A stretch of 64,000 nt of DNA from assembly GCA_039519185.1 (NCBI GenBank), contig JAZGSX010000017.1:372001-436000 (forward strand), written 5' to 3'. Made by a program: the position numbers and the translations under genes. Positions 43,315 to 55,016 of this stretch are shown in pieces. The DNA is from Astragalus membranaceus (lineage: Eukaryota > Streptophyta > Magnoliopsida > Fabales > Fabaceae). Position 1 is the first letter of the stretch. Each line of letters opens with the position of its first letter. The notes under the pieces were generated by a model that made no database searches, was not told the origin of the DNA, and worked only from the letters and a program-made list of their open reading frames with translations.

Positions 43315-46300
43315 AATTCAATAAATTTAATCAAAGTACTCAACTTCATTAAAAATATAACCAAGATAATTTAATCGAAGTACTTAAAAACTTTATTTAA
43401 AATATAATACATAAATGTATTTCATACATATGGAGTTTCATTGTCAAATGAAACATTTGTAGTTCAAATATTCAATGTAATACAACTCAAAATCTATAAT
43501 ATCTTAAAACAATCTTATACTCAAAGATCCTAAGAAAACATTAACCCCTGCTGCTGCAACTTCATATTTCTATCTTTCGTGTCTTGCTAATTCTTGGTCA
43601 TATTCTCCTTAGCAATTGTCTGCCATATTCATGGATTCTTCTAATCTCCTCTTGTTTAGTTCATCCAACTGCCCAAAGCAATGGAGGATATTACTCCTTT
43701 TGACAAAGCCAAATGGAAGATTCATTTCCATGCACAATCAATGTTTCAAATCTAATAACATAGTAGTTTGGGGTAATAGAAAATAACATTACTTAGCATC
43801 AAACCAAAGTAATAGAAAATAACAATGAAATGAGGACTTACATTTGCACGTGTTCTAATAAAACACTGACAGCAGCTTGTTGGGCATGACCAATAGCCCA
43901 AACCAAAGACGTCCTTGCATCACTTTCCAAATTAAAATTGATTCTTTTCCTCTAGAGAGCAAATACTGGAGCAACCTGGGATCTCTTGGAACAAAGCAGA
44001 GATTACCACAAAATCAGAAAAGAGGAACTAACAAAAGTTTTTTGTAGGGATTGAAGTGGAAGCCTTTCTTTACATGGCTTTCCTTCCATAGAAATGCAAT
44101 TATATCACAAAGAAAAGTCAGATTCTTGAACCATATAATATCACAATAATATTTGTCTTAAAAAAAGGAACTCACAATAATATTTGTCTTAGAAATATAT
44201 GTCATCAACTGATCATCATTTCAGCCATTAACCAAGTTTGGTGCTTTCTTTATCTTTTCCAAACAGCCAAACAGAGGTTAAAACAAGTGAATAGTGAGAT
44301 CTGAAAGAGAATGAATACTCAGCCACAATTTGTACCTTCATTTGAGACCAGCATTCCACAAGTGGATATTGAGATTAAAACAAGCTTTACCACATCATAC
44401 CAGCCACCGAATGATTCTATAAAGGTAACTGCAAGATAGTAAAACCAACATCAAATAGGTAAACAATGCATTATTGCACAAAAGTACTCACATGGAGAAA
44501 GCATATACAACATATTCTTATTAATTAAGTTCCAAAACTTAGGTAAAAAGCAATCTTCATAGTTGAATAAGTTCCAAAACTGAAATAAAACAGATCCAAT
44601 CAAATCATCAAATATAATGGAGATAACAAAATATAGAACTATATAGAATCAATGGAAAGATGAAGTGTATGGAGAACTACACGCCTCTCGAGAAATGTAT
44701 GACAGAAGCGCATATCCATGCAGCGGCGAGGCCTCATATCAGTATTACTCATCCTATATGTTGTAATGGTAAAAGATTAAATGACTAGAAATGAGAATTA
44801 AAAAGACATATATAGGCCAATTGCAAAACAGTCACAAATTCTATGATTGAATAACAATGCCAGAATTAATCAAAGCAAATCAACTTATGAAAATGGATGA
44901 AAACACATTTATTTTTAGCTGATAAAAACAAAAGAAGAGCCAATTCAGTATGTAGCCAGCAGGAAAAAAGGTTGGCACAAAGTAGCAAAAGATGATTCAT
45001 CAATGAAAAACCTTCAAGTGTGAAAATGAGACAAATAAAAGGTTCAAGACAAGAATAAGACATAATTAAACATAAAAACAAATCACTCATCAATGAAAAA
45101 CCTTCAAAAGGCAAAAATGAAGTTGAAGCCCTCACCTTTACAATGTCTCAGACTTCAAGCTTTTCTCACAAAGCTGCTTCCTTTTATGATTCATAAGAAT
45201 TGTGTACCACAAAGCTGCTTCCTTGTATATAATAATATCAGATTAATACATACCATTTTTACTCTCTTGTCCATGTTGTTCAGCTCTCTTCTCATCGATC
45301 AAAGTCAAAATAAGAAAGTTCTTATTGATAAAATGTCAAATGTAAAAAAAAAATACTTTGCAGAAGAAAAATTAGAACAGGGTTCAAAGCAAAAATTCGA
45401 TGAGGAATTTCCAGAAGATTGCAACTTATGTTGGCCTAAAGATACATTCTTTCCTTCAAAGCTGTAGAAATTGCAGAATCAATAAGCAATGTGCATCTTT
45501 CAAAGAGGAATTAAAACTACTATACTTGAATACCTATCTTTATAACAACGTACAAAATGCAGAAATCAAAGAAAGTAAAAGATCGATCAGGTAATCATAC
45601 TGACTGAATATGATTCCACTGTTAGATACAAAAGAATTGTAAGGATGTTACCTCATCTCCCATTTCTCTAAGGTACTTTATAAAATTCTAAAAACGGTTC
45701 TTGTACCCTGAGATATATCTGAAAAATAGACACAAACCAAATCATTAGCCTTGTAACTGCAATTGTAATGCAGATAGAAACTATATAACATGAGATTTTA
45801 ATTAAATTTGATTCCACACCCTAATATCAGCAGAATATAGCTGAGAAGCACTTCTACTGAGATCAAGAACTAACACAACGGAAAATTCAAAACAGAACCG
45901 AGCAAAGCCCATCACACCCATCACACCCAAATTCATCAAACCCCAGAAAGTCAATTTCAATTTTCAATATCTGATCTATATAAGCTGACCCCATCACACC
46001 CAAGTTCATCAAATCCCACAAAGTCAACACTGATTAAAAACTATAAACCAAGTAAACTGCTGTAAAAATTGAACTTCAATGTTGTCCCATGTTTCAACAT
46101 TAAACAAAATTTTCATTTTTCTTAAAGAAATATACAATAGATATGTATTTATGTTACATTCCACATTAAATTAAATTAAATGTACAAAGGGGACTCACGA
46201 GAAAGGAGAAGGCTCAACGAAAAGAAGCCTTCATAACATCCCTCGCAGAACAATTAAATTAAATGTACCTTGAGGTGTTTTAGGGTTTCCAGGATCTTCC

Positions 46301-47216
46301 ATATAAGCATCAATGATTGTCTTGACAGAGAACACCTTCCTTCACCTTCCTTCTCCAGTTGCAAGAAGCCTTCATAACATCCCTCGCAGAACAGTCAACA
46401 ATTTAATAAAATAAGCATAATTGAATACAATTGATAAGAAATGAAATAAAAAAAGTAGAATCAACAACTGGGTAGCCAAAAAAATCCCTAAATCTTTATG
46501 GAACCAAAAAATCCCTAAATACCTAAATAAACCTGTTCGCAATAGTTGGAGAATGAAAGGAGAAAATAGCGAGAGGACGGTGGAGGGAGAGGGACAATGG
46601 AGAACAGAACAAGGGTTGACGGTGGAGAGAGGAGGCATGTTGGAGAAAAGATGGTGATCTGAAGGTGAGAGGGGAAAGGGTTTGCGAAATCTGAAGGTGA
46701 GAGATGAAAAATCGGAAGCGAGAGATAGAAGGAAGGTTTGCGAAAGAAGAAGATGAAACCTGAATGTGAAAAGATGGAAACGTGATGAAACCAGTGAGAA
46801 GATGAAATCTGCGTCGTTCATTGGGAGAGAGGGAAACATCAGTGTGAAAGCATGATGATATCTGAAGTTTCAATTGTTTTTGGGTGAAACCTGAAGCGCC
46901 AATGAAAGTGAGAAGAGGGAAACGTGAATGGAACGAGAAGAGTGAAGGTTTTTTTTGTGAAGGAGTGAAAGTGAGAAGAGGGAACGTGAAATTGATGGGA
47001 GGGAAACAGGTTTAGCGAAAGTTTTTTTGTTTTGTTTTCTTATTTTACATTTAGCGGGGGTTTTTCTAGACATTCAACGGGGGTTTTAAAACCTCCCTCA
47101 ATTGATTCAACATTTTCAACTTCCTGACCGAGGGGTTCCTTTTTTATTGTTAAACTGAGGGGGTTTTTAAAACCTCCGCAATAAAACCCCCGCTATTTGA
47201 TCCGTTTTTTGTAGTG
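42910..47216. mobile_element. CACTA element, non-autonomous, 4.3 kb
   Basis: Terminal inverted repeats CACTACAAAAAACGGA and TCCGTTTTTTGTAGTG, with the 3-bp target duplication AAT on both sides (42907-42909 and 47217-47219). Subterminal regions (42925-43145 and 47050-47195) are filled with GCGGGGGTTTTTAA and its inverse, the usual transposase-binding array. The interior holds an (AT)n run at about 43250-43306 and no recognisable transposase. Open frames at about 46370-47070 are pyrimidine-biased low-complexity sequence. A segment at about 46230-46400 includes a 45-bp direct repeat (AAGAAGCCTTCATAACATCC...). Confidence 0.92.
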
Positions 47217-47219
47217 AAT

Positions 47220-47883
47220 AGATCTTGTTACATTGGCAAACATGCAGACTTTAATGGCGACTTAAATCTGACTACATTATGTCTTGGTATGTCCATGCGA
47301 AGACGTTGACATAATGAGCCAATTTATCCTGTTCGTTGTCCTTAATCATTGTGCCACTTCTAGCTTCTTTTTGTTGTTTTCATTGCCCAGATTAGTTGGT
47401 TCCTCATGGGGCTGGATTACTTCGTGCTTCATCACTCACCTTAACTCGGGAGGGGTTTCCCCAGGTGTTTTCAACATCTTCCTCAGTATGATTAATGGGG
47501 TGATCAAAGTCATAGTATGAGTTACCGACGTTGTTATTTTCAAGGACAATATTTTTAGATCCGTATTAGAGAAGTTGACGAAACAACAATAGATAAGAGA
47601 AGAAATGAGGCGAGCAAGCGAGAAAAAGAAAAGAGGAAGAGGAGAATGAAATTTACTAGAGAATTCAAAATGCTATTTTACTGATACTGATGCTGAAATG
47701 AAACATATGTGCCCTTATGAAATGTCCTACAAGCCTTGGGCAGAGCCATAGGATTTGCATTACAAGAAAATTACTTTAAACTAAAAATCAAAGAAAATTC
47801 GATAATCTCCCAGTTCTTTAGTTGTTCACTTGCAAGACAAAGGCGCACAAGGTCGGCGACACCATTTTTGCATTTTGATCACC
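47220..47883 (-). pseudogene. Degenerate start of Ogre pol
   Basis: Translating the minus strand with frame changes gives FDHPINHTEEDVEN and, further on, AHYVNVFAWTYQDIM, the conserved stretch before the reverse transcriptase of Ogre/Tat polyproteins. Several stops. Protease and most of RT are missing between here and the integrase piece. Confidence 0.6.
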
Positions 47884-49581
47884 TTAAACGTCATTGACAA
47901 ATAGTTTTCCATGCCCCGGTAGAGGGTTAGTGGCCACATTCGAACCATCTTCCTTGAAATTCAACCACTTGGACTCGATCAAATCCTGAACCACATATTT
48001 TAACCCTTTGCAGTTTTCTATACATTGTCCAACTGCCCCAACATGAAATTCACATGTAGGATTTGGGTCATAACCTCTTGGAAAAGGAGGTTGAAGGGGC
48101 CTCATCGGGCGGGGAGTGATTAGACTGTGACTGATAAGGTCTGAATAGGACATGGGAATTAGGTCAAAATGGACAGCCTTTCTTTCTTGGTAATTTGGTG
48201 GTCTATAGCTTTGATTGATTTGGTGAGGTGAGGCAGGTAGTGTTTGGGTAGGGAATTGGAAGGTTTGAGGTGGATTAGTATAAGAGGCTTTTCCGGATCC
48301 CATTATAGCATTGGTTTCTCCTTCTTTCCTTTTAGGAAATCCAGAGAAAGGTTTTTTCTGGTCACTGGTTCCAGCTAGTCCATGAGCAATTTTTCCATTT
48401 CTCATTCCGCTTTCTAATCTTTCACCTGTAATGACCATGTCTAAGAAGTTCGAAGACACACTCCCAATTAATATGTCAAAAAAGGGTGACTGTAGAGTCT
48501 CCATGAACATGGATACCATCTCCTTCTCCAGTAGAGGTGGCGACACCTGTGCTGCCAATCCTCTCCATTGTTGGGCATACTCCTTGAATGATTCATTGTC
48601 TCTTTTCATCATATTCTGCAACTGTGCTCTATCAAGAGTCATGTCAATGTTGTACTTGTAATGCCTCAGAAAGGTATCAGCTAGATCTTTCCAACATCGG
48701 ATATGGGTACGCTCTAGTTGCATGTACCAACTTGAGGCTGCCCCAGCTAAACTGTCTTGAAAATGGTGGATGAGTAGCTTGTCATCATGCGCAAACGCGG
48801 CCATTTTCCTGCAGTACATAGTTAAGTGACTTACTGGGCAAGTTGCTCCCCTATACTTATCAAAGTATGGAACTTTGAACTTGGGAGGGATGACCACATT
48901 AGGGACGAGACATAAGTCATATGCATTCCTTGCCCCAATATTCGGTCCTTCCACGGCCCTTAAGCGCTCCTCGAGCATTTGAAACTTGTCTATGGGTTGA
49001 GGATTCTCTGTAGGGTAGCCATGAGGAAACCCACTCATACCGTAGTAAGGATGAATCATCGAACCTACAGCAGGGTTCGCATTTGGGATATGCAAATGAG
49101 AAGGGTTCCCAAGGTTGGGTATATGAGCCTGACCACTTGTCACCGGTGGTGAAGTGCAGCCTTGTGGCACGACCCGTGGTGTAGTTGTAGGACATGGGAG
49201 TTGAACTTGTAGTATTTCTGTATTTGCATTATGACCTGGAGGCATGGTGTGATTCGCATCCGTGACCCCCGAAGGACCACCTTCTAAAGTGGCTTCCATT
49301 GTAGGAGGTGTGTAACCGACAGGAAGTCCATAACGAGGCAACTGTTAGCTTTGACCATTCACTCCAGTGGGATATATGGGATATGGGAAACCAGAGTTGT
49401 GAGGAGGAAGACGTGTAGCATAGTTTTCAGTATTCTCTACCGAAGCGCTTTCATCTGCATTTCTTTTTTCGAGAAGCTTCATGAGATCTGCCATTTGATC
49501 TTTCAGCAACACCAGCTCGCTCATTTGATCTTTCAATTTCGCAATGTCATTCCACAACGCTTGGTTGTCATCTGCGGCCAT
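47884..49581 (-). pseudogene. gag: Ogre/Tat Gag, one in-frame stop
   Basis: A 565-residue Gag reading frame broken only by one stop codon (49345-49347). It starts MAADDNQALWNDIAKLKDQM with a short coiled coil, then a Pro-rich region. The retrotransposon gag domain follows: VVIPPKFKVPYFDKYRGATC, HLTMYCRKMAAFAHDDKLLI, LAGAASSWYMQLERTHIRCW and FKEYAQQWRGLAAQVSPPLL. The C-terminus has a CEFHVGAVGQCIENCKGLK motif, a knuckle-like CX(9)HX... pattern typical of this lineage. It would package the element's RNA if intact. It lies upstream of the pol remnants in the same orientation. Confidence 0.88.
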
Positions 49582-50429
49582 GCTTCTTGCTTGAGAACGA
49601 GTCCAGTAGTGATGTTGACGAACCAGTTTGCCCTTTTTTATTCTGGTGATGGAGAGTACATGTTATGAGTACATGAATGGGTGCATGAAATAATGAGCGG
49701 ATGAGAATGCGCAAATGTATGAGCCTTATGTTGTGCCAGGAATGCATGTAAATACTTATTAGCAATTTTGAAATAATGATTTTGTACGTTGAATGAAGTA
49801 AATGATGTGCATGTGCATGCAAACAGAAGAAAGAAGCATGAAAAAATTTTTTGGTGGTTTTATTATTTTTTATTATTTATTTTTTTGGGAAACATTAACC
49901 ATGTTGATCTAGAGAGTAAGTATAATGCCCTTGCGTCCTAGGTGGGTCATGTCTAAATTGGGAATTTCAACATGATCGATCGAGGGTCACTTTAGAGATC
50001 ATCCTTTCGGGTGGTTCTAATCACTTCCTCAGGTGTGGGATACCATAACGAGGCGCACTCTGGTTGAGACTTTTGTGAGAGTCAGACAGAAAATCCAGAA
50101 TGACCGTCACTAATCGTCTCCACTCATCCCAAGTTTCACACAGACTCGAGTATAGGGCCCCACTCAAAAGTGTGTGCAAAGTGTAGGTGATGTGTGCGAT
50201 AAGGGCAAAATATTTAGACTACCCAACCTGTAAGAAATATAGATACAACAACCAGCAACCAGATAAAGTTGTCTACCCTAGAGTTCAAAAGAATAAAGGC
50301 ATGCTCATAAATAAATTCAAAATTAAATAAACAAACAAAAGGGTAAAAGCAAAATATTAAATTAAAATAATTACACATTTAATTAATTAGGTTTGACTCT
50401 ATAAATTATTCCCCAGTGAAGTTGACAGC
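49582..50429 (-). other. Leader and primer binding site of the Ogre element
   Basis: Untranslated leader between LTR and gag. Just inside the LTR end the minus strand reads GCTGTCAACTTCACTGGGGA (50429-50410), a mutated form of the Ogre primer site complementary to tRNA-Arg (canonical GGCGACTCCACTGGGGA). The first ORF present in some Ogre elements was not found here. Confidence 0.6.
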
Positions 50430-51062
50430 TGTAGCGACCGAAAAATCCGGAGGAGGGATTCTTCGAAGTTCTTAGAATGAAGCCTCCACAAATATTTATT
50501 TTTAGGGAAAACATTGAAAAAACCTTTTAAATGTATAAGGGGATTCTGCGGACCAGGTTTAGGTTTGGGAGTCGTTTATGCATAGGGAAGGTATTAGCAC
50601 CCTACAACATCCTTCCTAAGGAAGACTACCTTTTAACTAAATGCGTAAAAATTACTAATTCAAAAATATGTGTATTTTTCCCTTAATTACAAATAGAAAA
50701 GACTTGATAAATAGTTAGTTATTTTTTGTACTTTTTGAGAAATAGAAAAGAAATAAATTAAAAGAAAAAAAAAGGTTTTTTATTAATGCACTTGACAGAG
50801 GTGGGCCCCCCTCTGCTCCTACGTATCTCCTGGTAGAGAATCAAAGGCTACGTAGTTCTTGGTAAAAAAAATTGTGTGTTGGGTATTTTTTATTAATATT
50901 TTTGGTAAAAAAGATTTTTGATGAAGAGTAAAAATAAGGAGGAATATCTTGAAAAACAGAGTAGGTTGCAAAACAGTAATCAGAGGGGTGCAGTTAGCAG
51001 AGCCGAGTTTTATTCGTGTTTGGGCTTTTGAATTTCTGGCCTATGCATTAGGGCCTCTTCAG
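50430..51062 (-). mobile_element. 5' LTR of the Ogre element (remaining part)
   Basis: Matches 38125-38740 closely (TGTAGCGACCGAAAAATCCG...), with clear divergence. From 51063 the similarity ends at a GATAC-rich insert, and at about 51951 a Helitron begins, so the rest of this LTR lies beyond the window. Confidence 0.8.
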
Positions 51063-51290
51063 CCCCGATACTCCAAAAATGACCAAGTACCCGTATCTGA
51101 CACGTATCTGATACCGATACGTGTCGGATACGTCCGGATACGTATCTAGGGAGTATCCTGGAATTTATATTTATTTTTAAATTAAAAAAAGATCGGATAC
51201 TTACCGGATACGTGAGGGACACGTTGGGGATACGGCGCCATTAGCAGGATACGGCGTAAACGCAGGATACGCAGCGGATACGCTTTGAAG
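51063..51290. repeat. GATAC/GTATC motif array
   Basis: About 16 occurrences of GATAC or its complement in 230 bp, mostly as CGGATACG and CGTATC, e.g. GTCGGATACGTCCGGATACG. A related array occurs at about 38957-39050 in the other LTR. Origin not recognised. Confidence 0.75.
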
Positions 51291-51950
51291 CACTCTTACC
51301 ATTTTTTAATATATTTAATTATATTATATTTAATTATTAATTAATATAAGTCAATAAAATAATTGGAATACAAACAAAACCCTAATTTAAAAATTAGAAG
51401 CGATGAAAACGTGAACAATCAACAAAACGCAGTACAACGACGAAACCTTTCCTCCATAGCTGCTCTGAATCGAACTCCTTCAAAGCAAAGCACAGGTGCA
51501 GAACCGATGCGACCCACCCTCCATAGCCACTGCAAGCTTGCTGCGACGCCACCGTGAGGTTGCTGCGACGCACCCGGCATCGCCATAGCCACCGCGAGCA
51601 CAGGTTTGTTTTTTGTTCTTTTTTTCCTTTTCTAGTTTTCTTCTTTGTTGCTCTTCCCTGTTGCTAATCTTCTCTATATGTTTGAAGCTGCCTGTGTCTT
51701 CCTTAAAGCTGGTTCTTCTACGCTGTCGTCATCGAAGCTTCATGCGTTTATTGTTTGTGCTCTATCACTGTACCTCTACTCTGCGTTATCCCTTCTATTT
51801 CTGTGGTTGCGGACTTGTGTGGTTAGTTTCCTTCTAAACACATTTGCTTTTTTACTTAGTTTATATGATATATTTTGAAGTTGCAAAATGCGACTGTAGT
51901 ATTATTTTATTACTTCTCTTTAGGTGTGGGGTTCAATTTTCTTTATTACT
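51291..51950. other. Unidentified sequence between LTR and Helitron
   Basis: Includes a GC-richer stretch (51420-51600) and T-rich sequence. It does not match the other LTR; short open frames have no family features. Confidence 0.4.
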
Positions 51951-51978
51951 ACTAACACACCCGTGCATACACACGGGT
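51951..51978 (-). other. Helitron 3' terminus with hairpin
   Basis: On the minus strand a hairpin ACCCGTG - 6-nt loop - CACGGGT (51978-51959) is followed by TGTTAGT, close to the CTRRT end of Helitrons. The first base of the terminal pentamer differs from canonical, so the exact end is uncertain. Confidence 0.6.
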
Positions 51979-53101
51979 CGATCGCATTACGTGATTTGAA
52001 AAATAGTGAATGAATGTAATTAAAAGGGAGTTAGCAAATAAGAGAAATGGATTGTAAATTGAAATTTGTAAAAAACGACATAAATAAGATCATAAAATAA
52101 ATTAGAATCATGTAATTAGAGCATACATTGTGAAGTCTAAGTTAAGGAGAATAGAACAAAATATAAAAACAGTGCAATAAATCGAAATAATTCAAATGAA
52201 ATTAGACTCAAACATAATTAAATTACAATAAATATTTCTATAAATGAATTGAAATAATTCAAATGAAATTAAACTTAGACATAACTTAATTACATCAATG
52301 AAAATGAATTGATGACTCTTTAGAGTAAAATGCAATAAATCTAAATATATGTTCCTGGAAATTGATAAACTGAGATGGAGTAACTGATAAAAGAGAATAT
52401 ATATTATGTCAAAAAAAAAGATAAAAGAGAATATATATGGTATTGCTGGAAATATATGTTCCTTTGAAATTAAATGACAAAAATGAGAAATTGGTATTAC
52501 TGAAGGGAATATTACTGGTATTGCTTAAATTGGATTCCTTGTTACAGATACAACAGAATGTATGAAATGGGAGATGGAGAAATAGTTATGTAGCAATTAC
52601 AAAAAACCAAAATATATCTCCTCAAAAGTAAACTGCAGAAGATGGTCCAATTACAGCTTGTACCAAAAGGTCACCAGAACAAAAGATCGTAAGCAAAATG
52701 CATTATATACAGATTAAAAGAGGCAGAGGGATGGATGAAGTAAGTTTGATCTGTGCCTTCAACCAGAAAACCAGAAAATTGAATAACATTGATGTTACAA
52801 ATTAGAAGATATAGTTATTTTCAGACATTGGAGTTTGCAGAAATTAAGTTATTAGCTTACATATGTTAAGGAAATAATGAATTGCGGCAATATTTTATAT
52901 TAAGGAAAGTTAGTTAATTTGTACAGTTTATTTAAATTGAGACAGTTAAAACTGAAAATTGAAGTCTATTATTACATTTGTTTCCTAAAATGAACAATAA
53001 TAAGTGTTCATACACATAAATTATGTAAATAAACATAAAAGAGGTCAAGTTATATGATTTGAAAGAAGTCATAAAGATAAAGAGTTGCTACTTACATTTG
53101 G
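51979..53101 (-). other. Non-coding 3' part of the Helitron
   Basis: AT-rich sequence between the helicase stop and the terminal hairpin. No gene seen. Confidence 0.5.
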
Positions 53102-55016
53102 CTATAAGTTCTGAAACACTTCTTTGAATACAACATTGGTAGTTGTCTTCAAAGGTTTCTTCTCCTTGTCATGGATCAAAATCTTCAAGCCTTGTCTACT
53201 TTTCACCCTAGATATAGCTACATACAATTGACCATGACTAAAAACATCTCTTGGCAAATATAATCCAACTGATTCGAGTGATTGCCCTTGAGATTTGTTT
53301 ATGGTCATGGCAAATGAAGCTATGATAGGAAATTGTCTCCTAATTAGCTTAAATGGCCATGGTGATTGAGAAGGTGACATGGTCATTCTAGGAATGTAAA
53401 TAATGTTACCAATATTCTTTCCTGAAATTATTTTTGCTTCAAGGACATGTTTGCCAAGCTTTGTCACAATTAATCTTGTACCGTTACAGAAACCTTCTGC
53501 TTGGTCAATGTTTCTTAGTAACATGATTGGACATCCCACTTTGAGTTTAATTCTATGGTTTGGGAGGCCGGATGTTCTAAGGGTGTTCAAAAACTTAGGG
53601 GTTAGGACATTAAAAGCATCTGTGTGACATGCTTCTGTTTTGTCAAGAGAATCTTAACTAAGGTACTCTCTCTCATCACCTAGTGAAGTAAAAATATTTG
53701 AAGTCAAGCCATTTTGACTATTAGATGTGCAAAACATAAAAAGTGGTAAAAAATATACCTGAAAGAAGTTTGAGAACATGTTCATTAATTTGATCCACAG
53801 TCTCAATTGTTGAAGCAAGAATAGCTCTATTTTTCAAGAAATCCTGATTTGTATAATTGTTGAGAAGATTTGGATAGGTACTTTTCACAATAGCATCAAT
53901 TGGATCTTCAAAGTTGATTATTAGAAGATCAGTTGGTATGCCTATCTTTGCAATTCCATCATTTGGAAAATTGATCTTCCCATCCCCAACATCTAAAATC
54001 TAATTAGAAAATTCTCTCAGTTCTTCTTGATCTACAACATTCAGACCACTACGTAGTCGCATGGTTTTGGTTAGATTTAAAACGTGACAATGATCCCAAA
54101 TATATGATGCATTTATTGAAGCATGGACAATGTCCGACCGGCTCCCTCCTGGAATGACAGGTAAGATCTGACGAAAGTCCCCCCCGAAAATTAGAATTTT
54201 GCCTCCGAAAATTGGATCGTCATCAGTTGTAGAACCTACAATATCCCTTAATGTTCTATCTAAAGCTTCAAAACAGAATTTACTTGACATTGGAGCTTCA
54301 TCCCATATAATCAATTTGGTGGCCTTTAACAATTCGGCATGTTCACTACCTTGAGCAATGTTGCATGTTGAATTTTCTAGTGTCGGAACTGGGATTTTAA
54401 ACTTTGAATGCGCTGTTTTTCCACCCGGCAGCAGAAGAGAAGCAATGCTGCTGGATGCAACATTCAAAACTATATGGCCTTCTGAACGTAAGGCAGCTGA
54501 AAAAGTATTCCACATGAACATTTTTCCGGCTCCACCAAATCCATTTATGAAAAATACACCACCTTTATCTTTTGTAACAGCTTCCATGATGGTATCAAAG
54601 ATCTGTCTTTGTTCATCTGGTAAATTGGTAAAGAAAATTAAAACTCATAACTCTTAGAATTGGAGTGAAAGATTTGCAACACTGACACTAACGAATTCAC
54701 TTCAAACATTGGATGAATATGAATTCAATATAAACAATTTGAATTGTAACGATCTTTATTGAATACCTGTTAGAGATGAGAACAGCTTCTTAAATTCTGC
54801 TCTTAATTTTGGTACATCAAAATCAAGCTCTTCATGGATTAGCCTATTACCCAAATGTGGAAAACGGTATCCATTTGGAAATGGCATTGTACTAAAATCT
54901 GTCAAGCTTTTCCTATTTGCTTGCAACAGTTTTTCTATCTCAATTAGTGTCAAGTTCTTGAGCTCCTCTTCAGTGAGTTACAATGCTATATTGACGAAAA
55001 TAAAGGAATTTAGAAA
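53102..55016 (-). pseudogene. Helitron PIF1-like helicase domain
   Basis: C-terminal SF1 helicase part of the Helitron Rep/Hel protein. From the N side: LTLIEIEKLLQANRKSLTDF, intron, GGVFFINGFGGAGKMFMWNT (Walker A), LNVASSSIASLLLPGGKTAH, LIIWDEAPMSSKFCFEALDR (Walker B), IFGGDFRQILPVIPGGSR, TKTMRLRSG, and after stops at about 54000 and 53650 the end IKLKVGCPIMLLRNID, SFAMTINKSQGQSLESVGLY and HGQLYVAISRVKSRQGLKIL. The Walker A reads GKM instead of GKT, and there are in-frame stops, so this copy is inactive. Confidence 0.9.

Noticed and set aside
46372..47073. Ser/Phe-rich open frames in the CACTA element
   Set aside because: GAGA/TCTC-biased sequence; no similarity to CACTA transposase or a host protein was recognised.
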